Source of the DNA: Amyelois transitella
Lineage: Eukaryota; Arthropoda; Insecta; Lepidoptera; Pyralidae
Direction of reading: 5' to 3'
Length of the DNA: 64,000 bases
Assembly: GCF_032362555.1 (NCBI RefSeq)
Contig: NC_083517.1
Location: 10,312,001-10,376,000, forward strand
Shown: positions 10,413-21,744 of the stretch, in pieces
How positions within the stretch are numbered: position 1 is the first letter of the stretch
Layout: the number at the start of each line of letters is the position of its first letter
Notes under the pieces: model-generated
Told to the model about the DNA's origin: nothing
Database searches by the model: none
What the model saw: the letters and a program-made list of their open reading frames with translations, nothing else
Program-made: the position numbers and the translations under genes

Positions 10413-10662
10413 AGCCGTGTGGTTCCCGGACAAATAGAAAAAAAATAATAAGACCACTCTATCTCTTTCCAAAGGATGTAGTAAAAGGCGACTAAGGGAT
10501 AGGCTTGTTAATCTTCTTAGGCGATGGGCTAGCAACCTGTCACTTTTTAAATTTCAAATCTATCACATATCCAAATAGCCGAACGTGGGCTATCAGTATT
10601 TTAAAGGTTGATGGCACTGTCTACCCCGTGAGGGATAAAGACGTGACTAAATGTATGTATTT
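10413..10662 (+). mobile_element. SINE-A copy, near full length
   Basis: Plus orientation: gccgtgtggttcccgg at the left, tail 'aaatgtatgtatt' at the right. Diverged in the hairpin region. Confidence 0.75.
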
Positions 10663-10761
10663 ACATACATACGTATGTAAAAATTACATGTCTATCTGCA
10701 AATTCAGAATACATCTTATATGTCTACCACACTAAACATAACTTTTTTTTCTGTTTAAGTT

Positions 10762-10852
10762 TTATTTACATTTAGTCACGTCTATATCCCTTTGCGGGAT
10801 AGACAGAGCCAACAGTCTCGAGAAGACTGAGAGGCCACTTTAAGATGTTTTT
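10762..10852 (-). mobile_element. SINE-A tail-half fragment
   Basis: Tail side only, with the hairpin kept. It abuts the tSINE-1 copy that starts at 10853. Confidence 0.6.
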
Positions 10853-11030
10853 TTTTTATTTAATTACACAGATTTTGTTCTCGGAGTAAGTTCGAGACTT
10901 GTATTACGAGATACTAACTCAACGATACTATATTTTTTAAGAAATACTTATATAGATAAACATCCAAACCCAGGCCAATCAGAGAAAGTTCTTCCCTCAT
11001 CATGCCCTGGCCGGGATTCGAACGTCAAGT
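10853..11030 (-). mobile_element. tSINE-1 copy, head truncated
   Basis: Reverse orientation; body and T-arm (gggattcgaac) are present, and the A-box half of the head is missing. Confidence 0.7.
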
Positions 11031-11264
11031 TTTTTGAAGCAATAAATTTATCTCATTAACTTTAGTTTTCCTCAGAGTTCTGATTCCACATAGTACAAGG
11101 CCCCAGAACCAGTAAATCTCGATAACTTTCCCGATTCTCTAATGAGAGGTAATGGCTGGACGACGGTCAATGACCTCCGTGACCACCGAAGGTGATTGAA
11201 CATCTCGTATGAAAAGAAGCGGTAAATAAATACTAAATAGATTTATATACCGGTGAAAATGATG

Positions 11265-11375
11265 CAGAGTCGTTTGTTCCGCCGTTTTTTTACAAACGGA
11301 AACGGTAGTAGATATTTAAGTTATGTGACGTCAATTAGTGATACCTTGTATCCAATTTGTATTCTATTCTATTCT
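11265..11375 (+). repeat. Retroposon 3' tail, family C
   Basis: The block 'gtgacgtcaattagtgatac' followed by ttctattctattc pentamers matches 44523-44663 and, reversed, 38325-38480. The 3' pentamer run suggests a non-LTR tail. Confidence 0.55.
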
Positions 11376-11385
11376 TAACCGTCTG

Positions 11386-11510
11386 ATCTCCGCAACCTGA
11401 CCCTGGTACTTATCTAATGGTATTCAAACACTGCTTGGGATTTGAACCTGTGCCTCGCGGTACATCATACTTTTATTAATAGTTCGATCACCCACACTTT
11501 GATGGGGGAT
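11386..11510 (-). mobile_element. tSINE-2 head-side fragment, diverged
   Basis: Reads 'gatttgaacctgtgcctcg', matching the head region of the 20809 copy, with the middle deleted. Confidence 0.45.
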
Positions 11511-11518
11511 CGAGTTAA

Positions 11519-11773
11519 ATATACATACATATGATCACGTCTTTATCCCTTACAGGGTAGACAGAGCCAACAGTCTTGAAAAGACTGATAGGCCACGTTC
11601 AGCTGTTTGGCTTAATGATAGAATTGAGATTCAAATAGTGACGGGTTGCTAGGGCGTCGCCTAAAAGAAGAATCCCAAGTTTATAAGCCTATCCCTTAGT
11701 AGCCTTTTACGAAATCCATGGTAACGAGATGGAGTGGTCCTATTCTTTTTTATTGGTGCCGGGAACCACACGG
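11519..11773 (-). mobile_element. SINE-A copy, near full length
   Basis: Complete from the 'tacatacatatgatcacg' tail to 'ccgggaaccacacggt'; the hairpin is intact. Confidence 0.85.
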
Positions 11774-11805
11774 TGTTAAATATCCTTTATTAAGAATCTG
11801 TCGTA

Positions 11806-12125
11806 GATAATGTCATCTTCCTGACTTTAGTCCCGGTTGCATCCTCGCCACACTGGAGAGGAGCCCGGGGTAAGCCCTTGACCATGGACCCTGGATTGAG
11901 TGAGTCAGGATTTTACACGAAGCCACTCTCGTCTGACCTTGGCAGGAGAACTTAAACCGTATTGGAACATGGTTTCACATCCAGTTGCCTGAATGTGCAG
12001 GTAAGAGAATCGGTTAGTATTCAAACTAATGTACATAACTTCGAAAATAATCATTGGTACATGGCCGAGGTGGGATTCGAACCGGTATCTTTATGCGCAA
12101 CTACCATCCCGATTCGACCACCGAT
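11806..12125 (-). mobile_element. tSINE-2, near full length
   Basis: The tRNA-like head is at the right (B box as 'gggattcgaacc' in reverse) and the body runs left to 'tttagtcccggttgcatcc'. The 73-residue plus-strand frame inside is not a gene. Confidence 0.75.
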
Positions 12126-12524
12126 GTTCTTATACAAAGATTATATATATTATATTTACTCTACATATGTTCTTAGAGAATAAGCCCCGCCCACAAATCT
12201 AGCGTCAATGACCACACTAATGATAGATAGGTAATGTCTACCGGGTCATTAAGATATAATTAAATGTAACAAAAACAGTGTTTGCTAAATTGTTCCATCC
12301 CACACATGACTTATGAAAATTATTTTAATATCTTAATCAATTTCCTAATAGACTGGCTGGTAAAGTTTCACCTAAAATCAATATTGGATTGCTTTTGATG
12401 TTAAATTTTGTATACACTGCCGTGTAAACAAAGCTATCTCATGAGTAATGATATTGTTTAAGACTTAATAATAGTTTGCTGCCTATTCAAACAATACATT
12501 GTTTGCTATGATTGCACACGTTAA

Positions 12525-12774
12525 GCCATACATACATGCATCCATATCGTCAAGTATATATCCTTTGCGGGGTAGACAGAGCTAATAGTCTTAAAGGGAC
12601 TGATTGGCCACGTTCATATGTTTGTCTTTATGATAGAATTGACTTATAAGTGACAGGTTGCTACCCCATTGCCTAAAAGAAGAATCTCAAGTTTATAAGC
12701 CTATCCCTTATCCTTTGATGAAGAGATGAAGTAGTCTTATTCTTCATTCTTTTGGTGCCGGGAACCACAAGGCA
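12525..12774 (-). mobile_element. SINE-A copy, near full length
   Basis: Tail with 'catacatacatgcatcc'; the hairpin is altered (tagtcttaaagggact) but still pairs over four bases. Confidence 0.75.
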
Positions 12775-13465
12775 TATGGTTAAAGTCTAGTCACATCCAA
12801 ACCTACCACTAAATATTCTCCTTTAAAAATATTATCACCAAACCAAAAAGAAATCGGCTCTGAAAACTTAGTCATAATGTTGTCTGTACGTTAATATTCA
12901 ACAAAAATCCCCAATCTAAATTCAAATGTCAACAGCCTTCAGTGCTTCTTCAAAACGTGCATGCAGGTTTATCTAAAAGCCGATCGGTGTTCTCGTATTG
13001 ATGTTTTTCTATGCACATCAATTACGCTGATTACGTTCATGAGAATGCCATCGGAGGCGCTCTCACACGTTACCTGGGAAACAAAGCGTGGCGTAACGTT
13101 ACGCACCGATACTAAATATATTAACGTTGAAGGACGAATCTACATTTTAATTTACATCTATGGATTTTTGCATTATGTGCCTCGTGCGGATCTACCTTCT
13201 GATTTTTAAATACTAATGAATAATATTTTAAATAATAGTAGCTATCCTAATGAACACTATATGTGAAATATGATGGAATGACCACAGATGTACGTACCTA
13301 ATATGTCAGGCCTGGAAAGACTTAAAACATATGTGACAAAATAAACCTAAAGATAAAACAAATAAATTAATTTTAAAAAAAAATGTCAGCCCTAATTTTA
13401 CATTCCGCTGACAAAGCCGACAAGGTTAAAGGACATTTATCGGAACCATTAAATTTAAGATGCCT
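12775..13465. other. Spacer with a short shared palindromic block
   Basis: At about 13085-13110 'agcgtggcgtaacgttacg' recurs, reversed, near 33960. An 82-codon frame from 12961 shows no recognised domain and is probably not a gene. Confidence 0.4.
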
Positions 13466-14195
13466 CTTGGCTCTGTCTATCCCGCAAGGGATATTCATGT
13501 GATAAAATGTAGTAGATGTTTTAAATAAAATGTCTTTAAGCGGATAAAACCAACGAATGAAACGATAAAAAATATATAAATTTAAGGTTTGTTTGGCACT
13601 GGTTCGACATAATCATATAATTATAAAATTTTCAAATACGTGAATAATTTTTTTATAGTGTCACATTTCAGAATTCGACCTGTTTCATATACAAACATAG
13701 GTAGGTACTGTTATTAAAATACACGCCGTTTTTTCAGAGACGCTACAGATGAAGAACTGAGAATACTTGGAAAAACGCAAAAAAATAAAATAAAAGATAT
13801 TTCCTTCATTAATTGAAAATGTGAGAAAAAGATAAGGCATTATAAATTGACATTGGCCATTACCTGAGTTAATAATTAAACAATTATCGCTATTTAACCG
13901 AGATGTCATAATTGCATGTCCACATCTATCGCATTTGACCTTAACCTTGACCTTAGTGTCAGTTTCCATTCATATTTTTACGTATTTGTTTTGGTATAGG
14001 ACCACTCGATATCTTTCCCGTGGATATCGTAGAAGGGTAAGGCTTATAAGCTTGGTATTCTTATATGCGATGTGCTAGCAACCTGTCACTATTTCAATTA
14101 CGGTAACAAAAGGTACAGCTAAACGTGGTCTTTTAATTTTTGTCGTGACTGTTGGCTCTGTCTACCCCGTAAATGATTAATACGTGATTATACAT
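13466..14195 (+). mobile_element. Two SINE-A pieces (13466-13504 and 13997-14195)
   Basis: A 39-bp tail scrap, about 490 bp of AT-rich sequence with no supported feature (a 94-residue minus-strand frame there has no recognisable domain), then a copy lacking its first 30 bp and ending 'acgtgattatacatatgtg'. Confidence 0.6.
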
Positions 14196-14324
14196 ATGTG
14201 TGATGATATGTATGATGATGAGTTTCTTGAAGTAATCATTTCAGAAACTCAAATTCACGACAAATTACGGATCAAAGATCCAAAATTGCCTTGTATTTAT
14301 ACAAGGCACTTGGTGCTGTCATCA

Positions 14325-14425
14325 ACATACATACATAAAATCACTCTTTCCCGGAGGGGTAGGCAGAGACTACATCTTTCAACTTGCCACGATCTCTGCA
14401 TACTTCCTTCGCTTCATCAACATGT
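14325..14425 (-). mobile_element. SINE-E copy
   Basis: Reverse orientation: catacatacataaaatcac tail at the left, then 'cccggaggggtaggcagag' and 'cttgccacgatctctgc'. Confidence 0.7.
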
Positions 14426-14657
14426 GTACTAATTTATATTCTAATTGTAATCTTCACTATATTAAGTAATATTTTCTCATCAAACCATCGCCCAATTACC
14501 CGTGGTTACAAAAACTCACACGTCTCAATCGGCCATAACAATAATCACTTATTGTTTTGAAAATCATAACATTAGAGATTTTATCAATATTTACACATAT
14601 AAAATGTTAATTCTCGCGGCAGATTCGCAAGCGTGAATCTTATGTTTTGGTCAGATT

Positions 14658-14937
14658 ACGTAATTACATACATACATACATATGGTCACGTCTATATCCC
14701 TTGTGGGCTAGACAGAGCCAACAGTCTTGAAAAGACTGAATGGCCACGTTCAGCTATTTGGCTTAATGATAGAATTGAGATTCAAATAGTGATAGGTTGC
14801 TAGTCCATCGCCTAAAAAAATCCCAAGTTTGTAAGCCTATCCCTTAGTCGCCTTTTACGACATCCATGGGAAAAAGATGGAGTGGTCCTATTCTTTTTTG
14901 TATTGGTGCGGGTCCGGGAACCACACGTAATTACATA
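14658..14937 (-). mobile_element. SINE-A, full length with 13-bp target-site duplication
   Basis: Flanked by perfect ACGTAATTACATA at 14658-14670 and 14925-14937. The element proper is 14671-14924, which fixes the sense 5' end at GTGTGGTTCCCGG and the 3' end in ATGT-type repeats. This is the best reference copy for the family here. Confidence 0.9.
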
Positions 14938-15090
14938 GGTACATATATTATCACGTCTTTATCTCACGGGGCGGAAAAAGGTGTAAGTCTAGAAATAAGT
15001 AACTGAAAGGCCACATTCGGCTGGATGTCTTAATCATGGAATTGAGATTCTGATAGTGACAGGCTGCTCGCCCACAAAAGAAAGATCGTA
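14938..15090 (-). mobile_element. SINE-A tail half, diverged
   Basis: Directly adjoins the right duplication of the full-length copy. Older, judging by divergence. Confidence 0.6.
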
Positions 15091-15764
15091 GCAATTTAGG
15101 GTTTATCAGTTCAAATTACGTGTTATATATAATTTTGTACCTAAATATAAAACAAGGAAAGTTATATTAATAAATAAATACTTTACTGCGTTCACACACA
15201 CCTAACTAATAACGTTATAGCGACATAAATAACTGGTTATTACCTTATACAGCCGCTAACATAGATGAATAACATCTAGATAGATAAATCATAATAAAAA
15301 TAGTGCAAAGTCAATGAAAATGTAGAGGAAAATTTAATAATTTTAAAGGGAATTTACAATACATTGAGAATAATGATACGATTATGGTATATATCCCCGC
15401 ATGCCATGCAAAAGTCTATCATTCATCACGCCTAAACCACACTTTTTGATATTTCTGCCTGATTGCCCGAAATCAACTTAGGCTTCACTTCAAAACTTAT
15501 TTTGGTGCCAATTCTCGTGCATCAGGTAGTTTTCAGTCTTTGATACACTTATTGAAACAGTATTAAGATCCATTGATTTGCAGATTTCGGGATACATAAC
15601 TCTTTCGTTCCCGATTGGCGGAAATTACTAATCGTAGATAGCTTTAAAATAGTACTCATTCTTTCAGACTTAAGGATAATTCGGAGTACGATATCATAAG
15701 AAGAAGTCAGATACTGGTCATTGTCACTGATTTAAATCCTTGATTATATCAGGAATATCCTGGC
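15091..15764. other. AT-rich spacer, nothing recognised
   Basis: No gene or known repeat seen. Confidence 0.45.
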
Positions 15765-15885
15765 AGCTTGCATGAAAAGAGTTATGAATGTGAATGAAGC
15801 TAAAGAATAATGCAAACATCGTAGGAGGTAAAAAAAAATGTAATCTCTGCCTAGTCCTCCAGGAATTGGTATGATTTATTTAAGT
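15765..15885 (+). mobile_element. SINE-E copy, diverged
   Basis: 'cttgcatgaaaagagttatg' through 'ctgcctagtcctccagg' and a short gatttattta end. Confidence 0.6.
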
Positions 15886-16177
15886 GAATCACTGCCTGCC
15901 AAAAATATCAATTGCCTGAGTTGAATTATATAGTCATCATTATGTTTCTTCTAGACAAAAGCGGGTTATAGTTCTATGGTCATTCCGAGTATAGTACCAC
16001 ACTTACTTGATATGTTGTAAGCTAAGGTTTAACGACCACTGGTCGCTGGGCCACTGGTGGCTGGGGGTCAAGACTAGTGAAAGTTGTTATTTATATGATT
16101 ATATGATGATCTTAGCCATTGACCTTAGATACCGTAGCATCAGATGTTACATAAACATCGTTTAAATTTCTACAATA

Positions 16178-16325
16178 CACATACATCAAGTCTTTTTATC
16201 CTTAACGAGGGAGACAGTGAAGAAATCTTAAATTGACATTCAAATAGTGACAGGTTGCAAGTCCATTGCGTACAACAAGAATGCCAAGTTTATTAGAATG
16301 TCCCTTAGTCGCCTTTTACGACATT
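16178..16325 (-). mobile_element. SINE-A copy, diverged
   Basis: Tail to 'gtcgccttttacgacat'; the 5' end is missing. Confidence 0.6.
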
Positions 16326-16740
16326 GCTACCAATACATTAAGAATCGCTGCATACTACCTGCTTTTTATATATTTAGAAGATATTTTTAATCACATATTA
16401 TGAGTGAATACATGAGGTGACTAAAGGATAAAAACAAGTAACGCATTAAAAATTCCAAAACTCGTGACGTTTTGTTGAAAAAAGAAAGTGGATTTATAAA
16501 CAACAATTAAAATTATAATAAAATGCAGATCAGCAACAATTGCGCAACAAAAAATAATTTTTATTCGGTCAGAAACCGCTATAGTTGTGTATTGTATTTT
16601 GTGAATGCGCGGTTGCGTAACACGCAAGGAAAGTGCGTGAATTAAATTTTCGTGCCTTTGTTAAAATGCGCGGCATTTTTAGTCCGCCATGTTGAGACAC
16701 TTATAACATCCTCCTGGTAATTACTCTGATTAGATAAATA
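16326..16740. other. Non-repetitive spacer
   Basis: Contains a CpG-containing stretch at 16610-16700 with 'gcgcggcatttttagtccgccatg', which is mildly promoter-like. The short minus-strand frame at 16421-16627 is hydrophobic but low in complexity and starts at a non-ATG codon. Confidence 0.3.
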
Positions 16741-17032
16741 AGCCAAATAGCTGAACGTGGCCTATCAATCTTTTCAGACATATATATAATCACGTCTATA
16801 TCCCTTGCGGGGTAGACAGAGCCAACAGTCCTGAGCGGACTGATAGACCACGTTCAGCTATTTGGCTTTAAGATAGAATTGAGATTCGAATAGTGACAAG
16901 TTGCTAGCCTATCGCCTAAAAATAGAATCTCAAGTTTGTAAGCCTATCCCTTAGTCGCCTTTTACGACATCCATGGGAAAGAGATGGAGTGGTCCTATTC
17001 TTTTTTGTATTGGTGCCGGGAACCACACGGCA
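16741..17032 (-). mobile_element. SINE-A copy preceded by an inverted scrap
   Basis: A 38-bp plus-oriented scrap (16741-16778) faces a full minus-oriented copy (16779-17032). The copy's hairpin reads CAGTCC...GGACTG, with both arms changed so that pairing is kept. Confidence 0.85.
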
Positions 17033-17176
17033 TAAAAATAAATTAATAAATAAATAAAATAACCTACCTACCACCTATTATCATAACACAAGTGCCAACT
17101 AGCGTACAGTTTATTCTTTAAAACAGAGCATAGACCACGGCCTCTGTGGTCTACCTGACTCTGTGCACCAGACAAT

Positions 17177-17405
17177 TCTTATATATAAAATTCTCGTGTC
17201 ACAATGTTTGTCTCCGTACTCCTCTGAAACGGCTTTACCGATTTTAACCAAATTTCGCATGCATATTCAGTAGGTCTGAGAATCGGCTAACATCTATTTT
17301 TATACCCCTAAGTGTTAAGGGTTGTCCACACTTAACATTTTTTTTAACTAGAAATTACTTTAAAGTGATTTATATGGCAAAACAACGTTTGCCGGGACAG
17401 CTAGT
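17177..17405 (+). mobile_element. Helitron, family 3, full length
   Basis: 5' TC at about 17177, 3' hairpin ggcaaaacaacgtttgcc, then gggacag and CTAG at 17402-17405 before a T. 229 bp and non-coding. Confidence 0.8.
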
Positions 17406-17577
17406 TATTATATAATGCAGCACAATTTACTCGTGCACACGGAACATTGACGTACGAACGGACAGACAGACGGTGCATGACGGTAAGTCAATCTGGAATT
17501 GTCACGACATATTATGTAAATATTAATTTACCAAATAACACAGAATATATAATATGAGATAGGGAGGGATTATTACT

Positions 17578-17756
17578 AAGGGATAGGCTTATAAACTTGG
17601 GATTCCTCTTTTAGGCGATGGGCTAGCAACCTGTCACTATTTGAATCTCAATTCTATCACTAAGCCAAACAGCTGAGCGATCAGTCTTTTCAAGACTGGT
17701 GGCTCTGTCTACCCCGCTAGGGATATAGACGTGATCATATGTATGTATGTATGTGA
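17578..17756 (+). mobile_element. SINE-A copy, 5' truncated
   Basis: From 'aagggataggcttataaac' to an ATGTATGTATGT tail. Confidence 0.8.
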
Positions 17757-18019
17757 GACTTCGTCTTCTCTCATGTCGCCAATAACGTGTTAATTATAAT
17801 TTAATATATCATACGACATTTTAATCCATTCCTTACATCATCTTGACATATCCAAACTGCAGTAGGTCAGTGCGCAGGCGACATTTACTGAATGTCTGTA
17901 TTATGTGTATTGATTTATTATTCATCAGTTTTATCTTTAATTGAATTAATTTTACATATATTCAGATGTCACCACAAATATTGATTCAAATTATTTACAT
18001 AGATACACATTCATTCAGT

Positions 18020-18297
18020 CATGTCTTTTGGCTCTGTCTATCCTTTACAATACATAAAAGTAGACAGAGCCAACAGTCTTGAATAGACTAATAGACCACA
18101 TTGAGTTATTTGGCTTAATGAAAGAATTGAGTATCAATTAGTGACAGGTTAGTAGCCCGTAATATGTGTAATCATTATAGTAGTAGTATATCATTAAGCC
18201 GAGCAGCTGAACGTGGCAATTCAGTGTTTTTAGGACTATTGGCTCTGTCTACCCCGTAAGGGACATAGACGTGACTATATTTATGTATGTATTGTAA
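18020..18297. mobile_element. Rearranged SINE-A pieces
   Basis: A minus-oriented piece at 18020-18155 starts with a small fold-back (ggctctgtcta...tagacagagcc), followed by a plus-oriented tail half at 18186-18297. They read as separate insertions or one rearranged pair. Confidence 0.55.
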
Positions 18298-18435
18298 TTT
18301 ATGTATGAATGTATGCGGACACGCTGCGACCTTGCGTCTATCCTTTCTAAAGCCGGCCGTAGGTCGCACTCAGCACCAGCAACCGAGTTATTACGAGAGA
18401 ATATTATCTAATCTATGGATAATAAACATACATAT

Positions 18436-18699
18436 AACTACATACACACATATGGTCACGTCTATATCCCTTGCGAGGTAGACAGAGCCAACAGTCTTGA
18501 AAAGACTGAATGGCCACGTTCAGCTATTTGGCTTAATGATAAAATTGATATTCAAATAGTGACAGGTTGCTAATCCATCGCCTAAAAAAGAATCCCAAGT
18601 TTGTAAGCCTATTCAAATTAGTCGCCTTTTACGACATCCATGGGAAAGAGATAGAGTGGTCCTATTCTTTTTTGTATTGGTGCCGGGAACCGACGGCAC
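18436..18699 (-). mobile_element. SINE-A copy, near full length
   Basis: Tail 'catacacacatatggtcacg', intact hairpin, 5' end 'gccgggaaccgacggcac' (small deletion). Confidence 0.85.
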
Positions 18700-18861
18700 A
18701 TAGGTATAATTATTGTAATTATATAGTTTTGGAATCGGATTTATATACAAGATTATTCGTCTATCTATCTTTAAATATATATAACTCTGTAGCAGTGTAA
18801 AATCTGAACACTGAAAATATGAAAAAATAAAAGTATATTTAGTGTTCCAAATGTTTACATA

Positions 18862-19093
18862 TGTACATGCATATAGTTATGTCTGTATCCGTTGTGGGGT
18901 AGACAGAGCCAACAGTTTCTAAAATACTGAAAGGCCACGTTCAGCTGTTTGGTTTAATGAAAGAATTGAGATTCAAATATTAAAAGAAGAATCCCTAGTT
19001 TATTAGACTGTCCCTTAGTCGCCTTTTACGACATCCATGGGATAAGATGGAGTGATCCTATTCTTTTTTTTATTGATGCCGGGAACCACACTT
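18862..19093 (-). mobile_element. SINE-A copy with internal deletion
   Basis: The 'gacaggttgctagcccatcgcc' block is missing between 'attcaaatat' and 'taaaagaagaatccc'. Confidence 0.75.
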
Positions 19094-19642
19094 CACTATT
19101 AAGATATGAAGGAACTACAATAATATAATATGTCATGTAGGCTTTATCTTTACGTTTTTATGAAATTCACATTACTTCTGCCAATCCATTACAGGTCTAT
19201 TACGCACTAAAAGCATAACCCTCTTCAAAAACATTCGGGTAATAAAGATCAAATCGAATTGATTACTCACATTCAAGGTGAAGCATCTCTAAGCATATAT
19301 TTTTGTACAAAAGTAGATTTTATTGATTTGCAAGCCTGCGTCTGCGCATTTCACAAGCACACGACCTTCCATTCATTTCGCGAGAAAAATTACGTGTGAG
19401 AAAAAAAAATAGTGAAGAACAACCACATTCAATAAACAATAAATGTAAGGTTATTATTGTATCGCAATTGCTCGGTGAGTTGGTTTTGTAAATGTATTTT
19501 TGCATTGTAAAATTCAATCGAGAGAGAGCAGGCTAATAAAATTGGAATCTTTTTAAGCGGTGAGCTAGGAATCTGTCTCTATCTGAGTAGTCGATGAAGT
19601 AAACGCGAATTTGTAGCCTTAAGTAACAATGGCTATAATGTC
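19094..19642. other. Spacer, nothing recognised
   Basis: No supported feature; the small minus frame at 19320-19517 has no domain. Confidence 0.4.
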
Positions 19643-19644
19643 AT

Positions 19645-19952
19645 ATCGTCGGGGATAGTTCAAATCCGCGTAACTAGCATTGAATAATTCCGCGTATATG
19701 ACAAATGTAGCCATTTTAAGTTTTCGCGGGAAATTCGCGCAAAATCTTGATAGGCTGCCACCGACTTGAAACGAGTTCATTTCGACCAAGAGATAGAACA
19801 CATTGCTAATTACTTTTTGTGTAAAAATGAGCTCAAAATTAATTGAAGTAATAAAGTTATTAAGTTTTAACCTTCCGCTGTTAAACTGGATCTATTGCAG
19901 ATACGCACCTTTTACGTATGGTAGATTCGCGGATTTGCACTATCCCCGACGA
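19645..19952. mobile_element. MITE with 25-bp inverted ends and TA flanks
   Basis: 308-bp element. The ends TCGTCGGGGATAGT(T/G)CAAATCCGCG (19645-19669 and, inverted, 19928-19952) differ at one base. TA lies on both sides (19643-19644 and 19953-19954), as for Tc1/mariner-type insertions. No transposase; short ORFs on both strands are by-products. Confidence 0.8.
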
Positions 19953-20214
19953 TATGTCTCTTCATCCGATAAAGGAAAAAAAATATAATTGAATAAGCAC
20001 AATTATCAGTATATATGTGAACAAATAAAGCGATTTTGCACATTGTTACACTAACTATTGTTCTGTTATGCAAAATATCTTACATAATTTCTGTACAGCA
20101 TACTTAGCATCATCGATTTGCTTCTAAAACTACAAAAGCCCCTTTTTAGTCGCCTAAAAAAAGTAATAGGTAAGTCGGCTTTAAGAGACAGAATTATTTT
20201 ATTGACATTAATAT

Positions 20215-20474
20215 TTTAGGTGCCCGGCACCAATACAAAAAAAAATAGGACCACTCCATCTCTCTCCCATGGATGTCGTAAAAGGCGACTAAAGAATAGG
20301 CTTAAAAACTTGGGATTCTTCTTTTAGGCGATGGGCTAGCAACCTGTCACTATTTGAATCTCAATTCTATCATTAAGCCAAATATAGCCTGAACATGGCA
20401 ATTCAGTCTTTTCAAGACTGTTGGCTCTGTCTACCCTGCAAGGGATATAGACGTGGCCATATGTATGTATGTAT
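20215..20474 (+). mobile_element. SINE-A copy, near full length
   Basis: From 'aggtgcccggcacc' to an ATGTATGTATGTATGT tail. Hairpin CAGTCTTttcAAGACTG intact. Confidence 0.85.
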
Positions 20475-20735
20475 GTACATTAAACATGCAAAGATCACTG
20501 GTTCCCTCACGACGAGAACACAACGTGCAGACGTGAACCATTTCGTGTGTTAAATGCGCACGCGCCGGTTTGTTTTGTAACTATAAAGCAACGCTAGGGT
20601 TCCTACACTTGAGATGATACAGATAATCACGTCTTTGTGTGTAACGGGGTAGACGGTTTTTGTAAAATAAGGTTCCATTACGAGGGTAGGCACAATTGCA
20701 AATAATAAAAAATCTGTGTTTTTTTTCTACATAGG

Positions 20736-21190
20736 TACATACGAGTATAGTCATGTCTATATTACGGGGTAGACAGAGTCAACAGTCTTGAAAAGACTGA
20801 TAGGCCACCTTGTCCGGTATATGCATTTGACCTTGGATCCTGGATTGGGTGAGTCAGGATTTTACACGAAGCGACTCCCGTCTGACCTCCGCAACCTTTG
20901 CAGGTAAACCTAACCCGTATTGGATCCATTGTTACACATCCAGTTGCCTGAATGTGCAGGTTTCCTCACGATGTTTCCCTCACCGTAAGAGCATCGGTAA
21001 TCAAACTAATGTAAATAACTTTTAAAAAGAGTCATTGGTTCATAACGGAGGTGGGATTTGAACCTGTGCCTTTCTGCGCATCACGCATTTTAACCGGGCA
21101 CCTTACCAATTCGACCACTGACGCTCTAGCTGATAGGCCACTTTTTAAGATAAATTTTAAATTGAAATTCGAATAGTAATTTCATCGCTT
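20736..21190 (-). mobile_element. SINE-A copy split by a tSINE-2
   Basis: Tail half at 20736-20808 and continuation at 21130-21190 (diverged). The interrupting tSINE-2 duplicated CTGATAGGCCAC, which is SINE-A sequence, at both borders. Confidence 0.8.
20809..21129 (-). mobile_element. tSINE-2, full length, with 12-bp target-site duplication
   Basis: Flanked by CTGATAGGCCAC at 20797-20808 and 21130-21141. On the minus strand the head carries a tRNA A box (gtggtcgaattggtaagg) and B box (aggttcaaatccc), then the 'cgtgaggaaacctgcacatt' and 'gaagcgactcccgtctgacc' body. Reference copy of the family in this window. Confidence 0.85.
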
Positions 21191-21558
21191 GAACTAGTAC
21201 GGTAAAGTCCTCATTAACCTATACAAATTCACTGGATATCCGCCTTTATAACAACAATACCTTAATATGTGGTTGACTGTACACTTTATTTAAAAGGTAC
21301 AGTAAGATTCAAACTATGAGTCGGCCTCCGGTTGACCTCGTCTTGACCTTTCCTGACCACAACAATGGTCTCAGAATGATCTGTTATCTGCATTTTTTAA
21401 TTTGATTGTGGTTTTTTGCGCATTTGTTATATAATAAATACATCACGAAATTGGGATACAATCGAAAAGATTGAGTGATATATCATAAACATGAATCATA
21501 CCTGAGTGACCGAGCGGAGTCGGTGTTTTTTGTAAATTGCTTTAAACATATTTATAGG

Positions 21559-21731
21559 GAAAAGGCTTAACTTAGGATTCTTTTTTTAGGCGATAGGCTA
21601 ATAACCTGTCACTATTTGGATCTCAATTCTATCATTAAGCCAAGCAGCTGAACGTGGCCTGTCAGTCTTTTCAAGACTATTAGCTCTTTATTTATACCTC
21701 GCAAGGGATATAGACGTGATTATATGTATAT
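21559..21731 (+). mobile_element. SINE-A copy, 5' truncated
   Basis: From 'gggaaaaggcttaactt' to 'gattatatgtat'. Hairpin CAGTCTTttcAAGACT kept. Confidence 0.75.
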
Positions 21732-21744
21732 TTATAGATAAGCG

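Noticed and set aside
12961..13209. 82-residue frame as a gene
   Set aside because: No domain, low-complexity end, and part of the sequence (agcgtggcgtaacgttacg) recurs near 33960, so it is probably repeat-derived.
21500..21535. 'gaccgagcggagtcggtg', resembling a CRISPR guide-RNA scaffold hairpin
   Set aside because: Short chance likeness; no repeat-spacer array or cas gene anywhere.
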